Source: Bacteroidota bacterium
Lineage (GTDB): Bacteria; Bacteroidota; Bacteroidia; Flavobacteriales; Flavobacteriaceae
Direction: 5' to 3'
DNA: 64,000 nt
Assembly: GCA_018267095.1 (NCBI GenBank)
Contig: JAFDZC010000011.1
Location: forward strand, 124,001 to 188,000
The notes under the pieces are model-generated. The model saw nothing but the letters and a program-made list of their open reading frames with translations, made no database searches and had not been told where the DNA came from. Position 1 is the first letter of the stretch, and the number at the start of each line of letters is the position of its first letter. This document shows, piece by piece, positions 37,563 to 46,137 of the stretch. Both the position numbers and the translations under genes were made by a program.

Positions 37563-38916
37563 AAATCAATTTCAAACGCTTGTCTTTGCGCAATTGACCT
37601 TGAATTATCATGCGCACGTCGCGGTTGTTTTGCATCGGAATTAGAATGTTTTTCAAGATGCCGATGTTGCGGATTTGGTAGTTCAAATCATAAAAAGTGT
37701 AGCCTTTGTAGATGCCATTTTCAATGAGCACCGCCGAGCGTTCATTTACATGACGACCGCGCGAGACAATGACCATGGTTTTGTTTTCGAACTGATGGTT
37801 GTTGATGAATTCCATCACGCGCTGGTTGTAGCTTTCAGGGCTTTCTTGACCAATACAGGCGCCGTTGCATTCTTTGATCGTATACTGAAAACAGTTTGAA
37901 TTGGTGTTGTAAATGCCGTTGAGTTTCTGGCATAATTTGTATTGAGCAGAGATTCTGAACAGCGCATTTTTGCCTTCTTGAAAAGTCGTAAAAGCGGTGA
38001 TTTCTTTTTTGCGACCGTCGGCTTTTTGCAATTTGAGGTTGATATATCCTTGCGCATCTACTTCAGAATACAACGCCCATTGAAAGATACTCTTGCGCTG
38101 CGAGCGATTGTAAATAGGCTGATGGACTTTTATTTCTTGACTTTCTTTGAGTAGCGCAATGAGTTCAGAGCCGGTTTCTTCATAAGTCACCATAAATACT
38201 TCGAGCTGAATCTTTTTGCATTTGTTGGTCGTACCGGTAAAATGCTGATTTACCCGGCGTCGGATGTTTTTACTCTTGCCGATGTAAATGATTTTTCCGT
38301 CTTCGCGGTGGATATAATATACGCCGGTCACCGATGGTAAAGCCTCGACAATATCGGCCAATTTGGGCACCATGCCTTTGATGACTTCTGTCTGAATGTA
38401 TTTCTGAAGAATGTTTTTTTCTAAATCTTTATCTAGTAATAGTTTAAACAGCTTTACCGTAGCCATTGCATCGCCGCTGGCTCGGTGTCGGTCGGCCATC
38501 GGAATGCCCAAAGCACGCACGAGTTTGCCCAAGCTATATGATTTTTGATCGGGAATGAGTTCTTGCGCAAGTTCAACCGTACAGAGCGTTTTGTGCTCGT
38601 ATTTATAACCAAGCCTTTTGAATTCAGTCCTGAGAATGCGATAATCAAACGACGCATTATGCGCTACAATAATACAATCTTGGGTGATTTCAATGATGCG
38701 TTTGGCTATTTCGTAAAACTTGGGCGCCGAGCGCAACATCGCATTGTTGATGCCGGTCAATTTTGCTACGAATGGCTGAATAGGAATTTCCGGATTGACC
38801 AAACTGATGAACTGATCCACGACTTCGTGTCCGTCAAAGCGGTAAATGGCAATTTCGGTAATGCCTTCTTCATTGTAGGCGCCGCCGGTGGTTTCTATGT
38901 CGAGGATTGCGTACAA
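37555..38916 (-). CDS. DnaQ-like exonuclease fused to GIY-YIG nuclease domain
   Basis: 453-residue fusion. An N-terminal DEDDh exonuclease (about 1-170) has D6-I-E8, HNASFDYRIL and the HRASGDAMATVKLF end motif. A GIY-YIG nuclease domain (from about 195) shows GVYYIHREDGKIIYIGKSKNIRRRVNQHF, as in UvrC and Cho, and a C-terminal region follows with a Cys-containing segment NSNCFQYTIKECNGACIGQE. The start is TTG at 38914-38916 (then YAILDIETTGG); no ATG gives a better start. Probable role in DNA repair or processing. Its stop is contributed by repeat copy E. Confidence 0.9.
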   Translation of the reverse strand: MYAILDIETTGGAYNEEGITEIAIYRFDGHEVVDQFISLVNPEIPIQPFVAKLTGINNAMLRSAPKFYEIAKRIIEITQDCIIVAHNASFDYRILRTEFKRLGYKYEHKTLCTVELAQELIPDQKSYSLGKLVRALGIPMADRHRASGDAMATVKLFKLLLDKDLEKNILQKYIQTEVIKGMVPKLADIVEALPSVTGVYYIHREDGKIIYIGKSKNIRRRVNQHFTGTTNKCKKIQLEVFMVTYEETGSELIALLKESQEIKVHQPIYNRSQRKSIFQWALYSEVDAQGYINLKLQKADGRKKEITAFTTFQEGKNALFRISAQYKLCQKLNGIYNTNSNCFQYTIKECNGACIGQESPESYNQRVMEFINNHQFENKTMVIVSRGRHVNERSAVLIENGIYKGYTFYDLNYQIRNIGILKNILIPMQNNRDVRMIIQGQLRKDKRLKLIYF

Positions 38917-38924
38917 AGTAGGGG

Positions 38925-38952
38925 TTAGTAATTAGTAGTTAGTGGTTAGTGG
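38925..38952. repeat. Heptamer tandem repeat (TTAGTRR x4)
   Basis: Four consecutive 7-base units: TTAGTAA, TTAGTAG, TTAGTGG, TTAGTGG. They fill the gap between the exonuclease start and the yggS stop and resemble the short tandem heptamer repeats known in cyanobacteria and some Bacteroidota. Confidence 0.8.
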
Positions 38953-38956
38953 TTTT

Positions 38957-39616
38957 TTATCTGGTTCCGAAGATACTGCTGCCGATGCGCACCATATTGC
39001 TGCCACATTGCACCGCTAAAGCATAATCGCCTGACATACCCATCGATAAAATTTCAGCTTTAAAGTTAGGTAAAATCAGATTTTTATACTGGTCAAAAAT
39101 ATTTTTGAGAGCAGTAAATTCAGCTTTGATTTGCGATTGATTATCGGTAAAAGTGGCCATGCCCATAAAGCCAGACACTTGAATATTTTGAAATGACTTA
39201 AATTCATCTGAATGTAATAAACGCTCAATTTCGGCTGCGTCAAAACCAAACTTGGTTTCTTCTTGTGCGATGTGTACTTGTATCAAACAGTTTATTTTTT
39301 TATCAAAACGAGCCGCTTGGCGATTGATTTCTTGCAACAATTTTAGACTGTCTACACCGTGAATCAAGCTTACATAAGGAATCAGATATTTGACTTTGTT
39401 GGTTTGTAAATGACCAATCATATGCCACTGAATATCTTTGGGCAATTGTTCGTATTTGTCGGTCATCTCCTGAACTTTGTTTTCGCCAAAAATGCGTTGT
39501 CCTGCCTGATAAGCCTGTAAAATATCACCTACCGGTTTGGTTTTAGAAACCGCTACCAAAGTGACTTCAGTTGGAAGCTCAGCCAGAATGTTTTGAAGAT
39601 TTTGCGCAATAGACAT
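38957..39616 (-). CDS. YggS-family PLP homeostasis protein
   Basis: 219-residue PLP-binding protein of the YggS/PROSC family, which buffers pyridoxal phosphate and affects amino-acid pools. The PLP Lys is K25 in AVSKTKP, with GENKVQEM, WHMIGHLQTNKVKYL, HGVDSL, and C-terminal SMGMSGDYALAVQCGSNMVRIGSSIFG. There is no catalytic partner domain. It starts 9 bases after the DUF1015 gene ends, in the same direction. Confidence 0.94.
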   Translation of the reverse strand: MSIAQNLQNILAELPTEVTLVAVSKTKPVGDILQAYQAGQRIFGENKVQEMTDKYEQLPKDIQWHMIGHLQTNKVKYLIPYVSLIHGVDSLKLLQEINRQAARFDKKINCLIQVHIAQEETKFGFDAAEIERLLHSDEFKSFQNIQVSGFMGMATFTDNQSQIKAEFTALKNIFDQYKNLILPNFKAEILSMGMSGDYALAVQCGSNMVRIGSSIFGTR

Positions 39617-39625
39617 GGCGAATAA

Positions 39626-40846
39626 TTAGAGTTCGTAAATCAGCAGACCGCTTCTGAATTTGGGTTCAATATAGGTGCTTTTGGGCGGCATAATCAATTC
39701 TTGGTCGGCCAAAGCTTTGATTTCAGAAACAGCAGTCGGGTAGAGCATAAAACCCACTTCAAATTCACCTTCGTCAATAATTTCTTGAAGTGTATGAATG
39801 GATTGCTTTCCGGGAATATAATCAATGCGTTCATCGTTGCGCAAATCATAAATACCCAACAGCGGTTTGAGCACCTTGTCATACAGAATCTGCGCATCGA
39901 GATTATCGAGAATCTCTGTAGAATCTTCGGCCGATTGTCGGTAAAATAACGCATAAAAATTCCCGTGTAAATACATGCCAAATTCGTATTTACTTTCGGG
40001 TTTCCATACTTCGTGGCCTTTGTCTTTGACAATAAAATCTTCGTTGAGTTTTTCCAAAAAAGCTTCAGCGGACCATCCATTGAGGTCGCGCACCATTCTA
40101 TTGAACTCATAAATTTTGATATCCGATTCGGCAATTAAAAAACTCATAAAAAAGTCGAGCCGTTCATCGCCCTGAGCGCGATCTTGTTCATAGAGCATTT
40201 CTGCCGAAGCCGATCGATGATGCCCATCGGCTATGTATAATTCAGGTATTTGTTCGAACTGTTTTTGCAACCACAAAATTTCATCAGCTTGCTCAATTTT
40301 CCAGAGCGTATGCTTTTCTTTATTGGTGGTTGAAAACTCATATAATGATGGCGTTGTCTTTTTTTGATTGATCCAATCATTGAGTTCTACTCGATCGGGA
40401 TACATGATCAAAACCGGCTCGGTATTAAAACGCGTTTGATGCAAATAATCTTTGAACAATTCTACGCGGTACTGAAACGTATCCTCGTGTTTTTTGATGA
40501 TGTTGTTCTGATAATCGGCAATTGAGGTTCCGGCCACAAAACCGGTAAAGGTTTGCGTTTTATTTTTGATTTCGTACAGATAAATACAAGGCGTTTCATC
40601 TTGTATAAAAATACCTTCTGTTTTGAAATCCTGATATTTGTGGGCCACATTCTTAAAGCGTTTTTCTAACCCAATTTTTTGCGCATTTACGTAGGCCGGA
40701 TTGAGTACATGCAAAAATGAAAACGGATTAAAATCAAGCCACGCCGCTAATTCAGCCGGACTGTAATCGTCATACGTACGACACGTTACCAAGCCAACTT
40801 TGTCAGGTGTTGGTCGAACGGCTTGAAAGGGAATCAGTTGCGCCAC
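39626..40846 (-). CDS. DUF1015 family protein
   Basis: 406-residue cytoplasmic protein of the DUF1015 family. Typical segments are LIPFQAVRPTPDKVGLVTCRTYDDYSPAELAAWLDFNPFSFLHV, ADGHHRSASAEMLYEQDR (the most conserved family motif), and C-terminal FMLYPTAVSEIKALADQELIMPPKSTYIEPKFRSGL. The exact function is unknown; in many genomes it lies near serine or amino-acid metabolism genes. The start appears to be GTG at 40846, since no ATG exists near the conserved N-terminus. Confidence 0.87.
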   Translation of the reverse strand: MAQLIPFQAVRPTPDKVGLVTCRTYDDYSPAELAAWLDFNPFSFLHVLNPAYVNAQKIGLEKRFKNVAHKYQDFKTEGIFIQDETPCIYLYEIKNKTQTFTGFVAGTSIADYQNNIIKKHEDTFQYRVELFKDYLHQTRFNTEPVLIMYPDRVELNDWINQKKTTPSLYEFSTTNKEKHTLWKIEQADEILWLQKQFEQIPELYIADGHHRSASAEMLYEQDRAQGDERLDFFMSFLIAESDIKIYEFNRMVRDLNGWSAEAFLEKLNEDFIVKDKGHEVWKPESKYEFGMYLHGNFYALFYRQSAEDSTEILDNLDAQILYDKVLKPLLGIYDLRNDERIDYIPGKQSIHTLQEIIDEGEFEVGFMLYPTAVSEIKALADQELIMPPKSTYIEPKFRSGLLIYEL

Positions 40847-40858
40847 AATAAATTTTGA

Positions 40859-41752
40859 TTAGTTTTTGGTAAACATTCGGGCTACTTTCTCGGCTTTTTT
40901 GCTTTCGGAATAATCATAAAAACCTTCACCGGATTTAACACCGAGTTTGCCTGCGCGCACCATATTCACAAGCAACGGACATGGTGCATATTTCGGATTT
41001 TTAAATCCATCGTACATCACATTCAAAATAGCCAAGCAAACATCTAACCCAATAAAATCAGCTAGTTGAAGCGGTCCCATCGGATGCGCCATTCCGAGTT
41101 TCATTACTGTATCTATTTCATAAACGCCAGCGACGCCATTGTATAAAGTTTCTATTGATTCGTTGATCATCGGCATCAAAATACGATTGGCCACAAAGCC
41201 CGGATAATCATTTACTTCTACGGGAACTTTGCCTAATTTTACCGATAAATCCATGATGATTTTGGTCACTTCGTTGGTCGTGTTGTATCCGCGGATGATT
41301 TCAACGAGTTTCATCATCGGCACCGGATTCATAAAGTGCATACCAATTACGCGTTCCGGATGCACCACCACCGCACCGATTTGCGTGATGGAGATGGATG
41401 AAGTATTCGTGGCCAAAATGGTGTTGTGCGCACAAACTTGGCTAAGTTGTTTGAAAATATTGAGTTTCAAATCGACGTTTTCGGTGGCAGCTTCCACCAC
41501 TAAATCAACTCCGGTTACGCCGTCTTTGATGTCGGTATAAGTAATGATGTTTCCGATGGTTTGGTGTTTGTCAGCCTCGGTAATGGTTCCTTTGGCGACC
41601 ATTCTGTCGAGGTTGGCGGCAATGGTGGCCATTCCTTTATCTAAAGATTTCTCAGAAATGTCGATGAGTTTTACGGTGAATCCGCTTTGGGCAAAAGTGT
41701 GGGCGATTCCGTTGCCCATAGTTCCTGCGCCGATAACTGCAATATTTTTCAT
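40859..41752 (-). CDS. 3-Hydroxyacyl-CoA (3-hydroxybutyryl-CoA) dehydrogenase
   Basis: 297-residue NAD-dependent dehydrogenase, oxidising 3-hydroxyacyl-CoA in short-chain fatty acid or butyrate-type metabolism. The GxGxxG loop is VIGAGTMGNGIAHTF near the start. The catalytic His is in VIGMHFMNPVPMMKLVEII, with TNTSSISITQI and DYPGFVANRILMPMINE after it. The C-terminal GVKSGEGFYDY is a usual ending. No acyltransferase or thiolase lies beside it. It may be cotranscribed with the Gfo/Idh gene, 12 bases upstream. Confidence 0.93.
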   Translation of the reverse strand: MKNIAVIGAGTMGNGIAHTFAQSGFTVKLIDISEKSLDKGMATIAANLDRMVAKGTITEADKHQTIGNIITYTDIKDGVTGVDLVVEAATENVDLKLNIFKQLSQVCAHNTILATNTSSISITQIGAVVVHPERVIGMHFMNPVPMMKLVEIIRGYNTTNEVTKIIMDLSVKLGKVPVEVNDYPGFVANRILMPMINESIETLYNGVAGVYEIDTVMKLGMAHPMGPLQLADFIGLDVCLAILNVMYDGFKNPKYAPCPLLVNMVRAGKLGVKSGEGFYDYSESKKAEKVARMFTKN

Positions 41753-41764
41753 AAAGTGTATATT

Positions 41765-42730
41765 TTATTTTTGATAAGATTCAATGATTTGATAGGCTAC
41801 GCGCAAAGCTTCGGTTCCGTCTTCAAGCGTGACAATAGGTGTAGTGTTGTTATTAATGGCGTCGGCAAAAGTTTCGAGTTCATCCAAAATAGCGTTGTTG
41901 GGCAAAACTTCTGGGTTGTTGAAATAAATTTGTTTGCGCTCACCTTCGGCATTTTGCAAAATCATATCAAAATCACCGGGCACTTCGGGCGCATCTTTCA
42001 TTTTGACCACTTCGCAGATTTTGTCGAGATAATCGACCGATATATAAGCATCTTTCTGAAAGAAACGCGACTTGCGCATATTTTTCATCGAAATACGACT
42101 CGAAGTAATATTGGCCACACAACCGTTTTCAAATTCCAAACGCGCATTGGCAATATCCGGTGATTGGCTCAAAACCGAAACGCCACTGGCATGTACCGCT
42201 TTTACTTTTGATTTCACCACGCTCAAAATGGCGTCAATGTCGTGAATCATCAAATCTAAAACCACCGGAACATCGGTGCCGCGCGGATTGAATTCAGCCA
42301 AACGATGCGTTTCAATAAACATCGGATTTTCGATTTGATCTTTGACGGCTGTAAAAGCCGGATTAAAGCGCTCAACATGCCCCACTTGTCCTTTGACGTT
42401 GTATTCTTTTGAAAGCGCAATGATTTCTTCGGCTTCTTCAACGGTGTTGGCGATGGGTTTTTCGATGAAAACGTGTTTGCCCGATTTGATGGCTACTTTG
42501 GCACATTTGTAATGCGATAGCGTAGGCGTGACGATGTCAATCACATCGACAGCATGAATCAGTTTTGCGATGGTATCGAAGCGCTCGTAGCCAAATTCAG
42601 CAGCGATTTTTTGGGCATATTCGGCATTCTCATCATAGAAGCCAACCAGTTCGTATTTTTCAGATTGTTGTAATAAACGCAGGTGAATTTTACCGAGATG
42701 ACCGGCACCCAGTACGCCGACTTTTAACAT
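41765..42730 (-). CDS. Gfo/Idh/MocA-family oxidoreductase
   Basis: 322-residue NAD(P)-dependent oxidoreductase. The N-terminal Rossmann fold starts MLKVGVLGAGHLGKIHLRLL, and the Gfo/Idh motif EKPIA is in HVFIEKPIANTVEEAEEII. The C-terminal GFO_IDH_MocA domain contains HDIDAILSVV and a substrate region. The substrate is unknown. The open frame runs back 70 codons to 42940 through repeat copy F; the ATG at 42730 is the correct start because the product then begins with the Rossmann beta strand. Confidence 0.9.
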   Translation of the reverse strand: MLKVGVLGAGHLGKIHLRLLQQSEKYELVGFYDENAEYAQKIAAEFGYERFDTIAKLIHAVDVIDIVTPTLSHYKCAKVAIKSGKHVFIEKPIANTVEEAEEIIALSKEYNVKGQVGHVERFNPAFTAVKDQIENPMFIETHRLAEFNPRGTDVPVVLDLMIHDIDAILSVVKSKVKAVHASGVSVLSQSPDIANARLEFENGCVANITSSRISMKNMRKSRFFQKDAYISVDYLDKICEVVKMKDAPEVPGDFDMILQNAEGERKQIYFNNPEVLPNNAILDELETFADAINNNTTPIVTLEDGTEALRVAYQIIESYQK

Positions 42731-42796
42731 ATTCGAAAGTTTTGAGCAAAAATAGAAATTAATTGGATTGGAATCATTCCGAAACGCCGAATATTT

Positions 42797-42880
42797 TAGC
42801 CCCGACAGCAGCGGCATCCTTTTTTTAGAGGCACGAAAAAAAAAGATATAGCGAATGGCGGGAAACAGCTCCAAAAAATT
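42797..42880 (-). repeat. Dispersed hairpin element, copy F
   Basis: Copy F, in minus orientation, has a T-run, GGAGCTGTTT, CCCGC, a central arm of T and A tracts (CTTTTTTT / AAAAAAAG), GGATGCCGCTGCTGT and CGGGGCT. It is in the divergent region between the Gfo/Idh and pcm genes, directly before the predicted -7 box of pcm. Confidence 0.85.
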
Positions 42881-42887
42881 ATATTTG
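42880..42887 (+). promoter_or_regulatory. Predicted -7 box of pcm
   Basis: TATATTTG matches TAnnTTTG and begins at the border of repeat copy F, 37 bases before the TTG start of pcm. The -33 position falls inside the repeat and no TTG is visible there. Confidence 0.4.
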
Positions 42888-42923
42888 CCCTGAGTTTGAA
42901 AAGCCCTAAAATTTGCATCAACC

Positions 42924-43565
42924 TTGAAAGATACCAACAAACATAAAGGACTCCGAAATCAGTTGGCTGCCCAACTCAAAGAGAAAGGCATCACAGACGA
43001 GCGGGTTTTAGAGGCGGTTCGAAAAGTGCCGCGCCATTTGTTTTTAGATTCCGGTTTTGAAGATTTTGCCTATCAAGACAAGGCTTTTCCGATTGGTGCC
43101 GGACAAACCATTTCGCAACCGTATACAGTGGCTTTTCAGAGTCAGTTGCTCGAAGTTCAGAAAGATCATAAAATTCTTGAAATCGGTACCGGTTCGGGTT
43201 ATCAGACAGCGGTTTTGTGTGTGATGGGCGCTAAAGTTTATAGCGTTGAACGCCAGAATGAACTGTTCAAACAAACTTCTATTCTACTACCGAAATTAGG
43301 CATCAGACCCAAACATTTATCTTTTGGCGATGGTTATAAAGGTTTGCCGAATCACGCGCCTTTTGACAGTATTATCGTCACTGCTGGAGCACCGATTATT
43401 CCACAGGCACTGATGGCGCAACTCAAAATTGGCGGGCGTTTGGTGATTCCGTTGGGCGAAAAACACCAGATTATGACGATGCTTGTTCGCAAAAATGCCA
43501 CGCAGTTTGAAAAGCATGAATTTGGTGAATTTAGATTTGTTCCGCTTTTAGAGAACAAAAATTAA
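42924..43565 (+). CDS. pcm: Protein-L-isoaspartate O-methyltransferase
   Basis: Methyltransferase repairing L-isoaspartyl residues in damaged proteins. Seen: HLFLDSGFEDFAYQDKAFPIGAGQTISQPY, the SAM-binding ILEIGTGSGYQTAVL, DGYKGL, and FDSIIVTAGAPIIPQAL with GGRLVIPLG. The 213-residue product begins at a TTG (42924): the first ATG in frame is far inside the conserved part, and relatives begin with the same KDT-KH-GLRNQL sequence. Stop and 3' end overlap the convergent HTH gene by 4 bases. Confidence 0.93.
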   Translation: MKDTNKHKGLRNQLAAQLKEKGITDERVLEAVRKVPRHLFLDSGFEDFAYQDKAFPIGAGQTISQPYTVAFQSQLLEVQKDHKILEIGTGSGYQTAVLCVMGAKVYSVERQNELFKQTSILLPKLGIRPKHLSFGDGYKGLPNHAPFDSIIVTAGAPIIPQALMAQLKIGGRLVIPLGEKHQIMTMLVRKNATQFEKHEFGEFRFVPLLENKN

Positions 43566-43921
43566 ACACCTTTTTGGCGCAAAGTTTCCATTTTATTTTT
43601 GAGCGATTCCATTTCTTGAAACAACGCCTCAAGGGCTGAGTTTTGCTGTGGGGCAAGTTCTTTTTCAACTGCTTTGAGCGCCGATAATGCCAACGGCTCA
43701 TTGTTGATTTCTTTGAGTATTTTTTGCTTGAGCCAAGCGATGGTAAGTTGTTCTAAATCAATTTTTAAAAGCTCTGAAAGTTGATGGATTTGTTTGCGCG
43801 TTGGCTGTCGTTGGCCGTTTTCAAATTTGCTGATGAGCGCTTGGTCAATATGCAAAAGCAACGAAACTTCTCGGGTAGTGTAACCGCTTTGTTCGCGCGC
43901 TTTTTTGAGTAAATCTTTCAT
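43562..43921 (-). CDS. HTH (XRE-type) transcriptional regulator
   Basis: Small cytoplasmic regulator of 119 residues. An N-terminal helix-turn-helix of the Xre/Cro type (MKDLLKKAREQSGYTTREVSLLLHIDQALISKFENGQRQPTRKQI...) is followed by a helical C-terminal segment with a possible coiled coil. ATG at 43921 is preferred to TTG at 43942, because the TTG is part of a TAAATTTG -7 box (43947-43940). No target is visible. Its 3' end overlaps pcm by 4 bases. Confidence 0.85.
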   Translation of the reverse strand: MKDLLKKAREQSGYTTREVSLLLHIDQALISKFENGQRQPTRKQIHQLSELLKIDLEQLTIAWLKQKILKEINNEPLALSALKAVEKELAPQQNSALEALFQEMESLKNKMETLRQKGV

Positions 43922-43939
43922 GACTTTTTTGTGTGAAGA

Positions 43940-43947
43940 CAAATTTA
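43940..43947 (-). promoter_or_regulatory. Predicted -7 box of the HTH regulator
   Basis: TAAATTTG on the minus strand, with the ATG 18 bases downstream. No well-spaced -33 TTTG is seen. It overlaps the alternative TTG start, which argues against that start. Confidence 0.4.
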
Positions 43948-43964
43948 GTCAATCAACGCACAAA

Positions 43965-44417
43965 TTAGAAACTTTTCTTAAGTCGGTCTAAATCGCGTTT
44001 GGTGTCTTGTTCTTTAAGCGATTCGCGTTTGTCGTAGGTTTTCTTTCCGCGGCACAAGCCGATTTCAAGCTTAGCCAAACCGTTTTCATTGGTAAATAAT
44101 CGCAATGGAATGATGGTCAAACCTTTTACCTGAACATTTTTGTGGAGCGATTTGAGCTCGCGTTTGTTGAGCAATAATTTGCGTTCGCTGCGCGCTTTGT
44201 GGTTGAATTGATTGCCAAACGCGTATTCTTCTACATACGTATTGATGACAAAAAGTTCATGACCGCTGAATTCGCAAAAACCTTCGGCAATATTCGCTTT
44301 GCCCAAGCGGATTGATTTGATTTCAGTTCCGGTCAGTACAATGCCCGCCGTGTAGGTTTCGAGAATTTCATAATCGAACCGAGCGCGTTTATTGAGTATG
44401 TTGGCCGCTTTTTGCAT
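43965..44417 (-). CDS. smpB: SsrA-binding protein (trans-translation)
   Basis: SmpB, partner of tmRNA in rescue of stalled ribosomes. The 150-residue product starts MQKAANILNKRARFDYEI and contains TGTEIKSIRLGKANIAEGFCEF, then NPHT-like region NQFNHKARSERKLLLNK and the C-terminal KGKKTYDKRESLKEQDTKRDLDR, whose basic tail enters the decoding site. An earlier ATG at 44456 would add 13 residues unlike the family, and a TACCTTTG -7 box (44432-44425) lies between the two. The ATG at 44417 is therefore preferred. No ssrA gene is seen nearby. Confidence 0.94.
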   Translation of the reverse strand: MQKAANILNKRARFDYEILETYTAGIVLTGTEIKSIRLGKANIAEGFCEFSGHELFVINTYVEEYAFGNQFNHKARSERKLLLNKRELKSLHKNVQVKGLTIIPLRLFTNENGLAKLEIGLCRGKKTYDKRESLKEQDTKRDLDRLKKSF

Positions 44418-44424
44418 AGGAGCG

Positions 44425-44432
44425 CAAAGGTA
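44425..44432 (-). promoter_or_regulatory. Predicted -7 box of smpB
   Basis: TACCTTTG on the minus strand is an exact TAnnTTTG match; its last base is only 7 bases from the ATG at 44417. A leader of a few bases is predicted. No convincing -33 box was found. Confidence 0.4.
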
Positions 44433-44569
44433 ATAGAAATCATTATTTGACGACATGCTCTGCAGTAAATTGTTGTTAAATAAAAAGTGAATAAACTACT
44501 TTGTTTTGATTGATTCAGAAGATTTATTTAACTAAATTCGTGCATCAACCTTCAATAAAACAATGACTT

Positions 44570-46083
44570 ATGATGAAAAAACTAGCTCGATACAGTTTGA
44601 TTCTGGCTTTTGCCGTGGCTTGTTCTGACCACAATTCAGAATCTGAAATTTCGATTCCGTCGGCGCAAAAAGAGCCTTTGACGACCGCGCAAATCAATGC
44701 TGAAATTGACAAGAAAACAATGATTGGTGAGGATTTTCGTTGGAAAAATGCTTCTTCACATTTGCTTTGGAGCGCTATTGCCCAAGGAAATTTCTTAGTG
44801 AGCATCGGTTTTGGAAATAATGCGGCTGATTTTGACCGCAGCAAATCGACCAATCAAGCCAAAATTCAAGACGAATTATTACAAACCATTGTTCAATATG
44901 AAAATCAGCCGATGGATAAAGTTTTGGTTTCGGCCGATCGTTATTTAACCCAACTAAACGTTGTTATTCACAATCAAGAAACCATTATTGCTTTGCGCAA
45001 AAGTCCGTTCATTCGCTATATTGAACCTGCAGATTATCGTTATGTGGCTTTAAAAAATAATGCCAATCGTTTGGCTGCAGCGGCGAGTTCGGCGGGTTCA
45101 TCCGGATGCGGTTTTGACATTGAAGCTTTGAGTACGGCCGATTATACTACTGTGACACCCAACGCCAAAGCTCCGTGGACATTTTATCAGCACAACATTC
45201 CAACCGCTTGGAATTATAGCACCGGTCGCGGGGTGACTATTGGTATTGTTGATACCGGAGTTTCTCCGAATCAGACTTTGCTGGGAACTAATTTCAACAA
45301 CGGAGATTCAGCCGGAAGAACCATTCAAAATTTGGCGTTTATGTAGATTCGATTTGGCCATGGAGCACCACAACTGATGGGCCGAACGATCAATGTGGGC
45401 ACGGAACCAGCATGGCTTCTGTGGCAACAGCTCCGAGAAATAACCGCGGAATGCCGGTAGGAGTAGCTTATAATGCTAATTTGGTAACTTATAGAGCCGC
45501 TTCAAATGTAGTTTTGGACGGTTACCAAGAGCAAGAAGGCGTTAAAAAAGCTTTTACTGCTTTGGGGAATAATACGAGTGTGAAAATCATTTCGATGTCG
45601 ATGGGGTATGTTTTTTCGGTCGGAAAAATTGAAGACGCGATTAAATATGCCTACAGCAAAGGAAAATTGATTTTTTGCGCTGCCGGAACTTCTACGAGTT
45701 TTACGACTTTTGTTGGGGTTATTTTTCCGGCTTGGATGCCAGAAACCGTTGCTGTAACGGGTGTTAAAGAAGGAGCTACTCCGCAAAAATGTGATGTTTG
45801 CCACAGCGGAAGTAAAGTCGATTTTACCGTGGTGATGCAACGTGCCGGTTCTGGTAACTCGGTGCCGGTGAACAGCTATTACGACAATCAAACCAATTAT
45901 GTGGGCGGATCATCAGTAGCCACCGCTACCACAGCCGGAATTGCCGCTTTGGTTTGGTCAAAAAACACCACTTGGACACGCGATCAGGTTTTGGCTAAGA
46001 TGCGTCAATCGGGAAGTTTTTATCCGAACAGAAATGCTGAACTAGGTTACGGAAATGTAAATGCAGCCGCAGCTGTTCAATAA
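44570..46083 (+). pseudogene. Frameshifted S8 subtilase lipoprotein
   Basis: Gene for a subtilisin-like secreted protease, split by one -1 shift. The first frame (44570-45348) codes a lipoprotein signal (lipobox AFAVA-C), an inhibitor-like propeptide, and the catalytic Asp motif GVTIGIVDTGVS, then stops at TAG 45346. The second frame, open from about 45327 to 46083, starts with FGVYVDSIWP and contains the catalytic His motif GHGTSMAS and the Ser motif GGSSVATATTAG. Together these are a full triad and about 505 residues. The shift lies in CAAAATTTGG (about 45330); one extra A restores the frame. It may be a real mutation, a sequencing error or programmed frameshifting. A terminator follows. 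Confidence 0.82.
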
Positions 46084-46108
46084 TCAACACGAAAAACAAA
46101 ACGTTACA

Positions 46109-46137
46109 GCCGCCGGATTTTCTGGCGGTTTTTTATT
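46109..46137 (+). terminator. Terminator after the subtilase gene
   Basis: GCCGCC / GGCGGT hairpin with a 9-base loop and six T residues; it slightly overlaps the 3' end of the convergent GNAT gene. Confidence 0.75.

Noticed and set aside
44470..44569. Possible small RNA in the gap before the protease gene
   Set aside because: Only a weak TAAATTCG box is seen and no stable fold; there is not enough to call it.
45502..45891. Minus-strand frame inside the protease gene
   Set aside because: The plus strand clearly codes for a subtilase with catalytic motifs.
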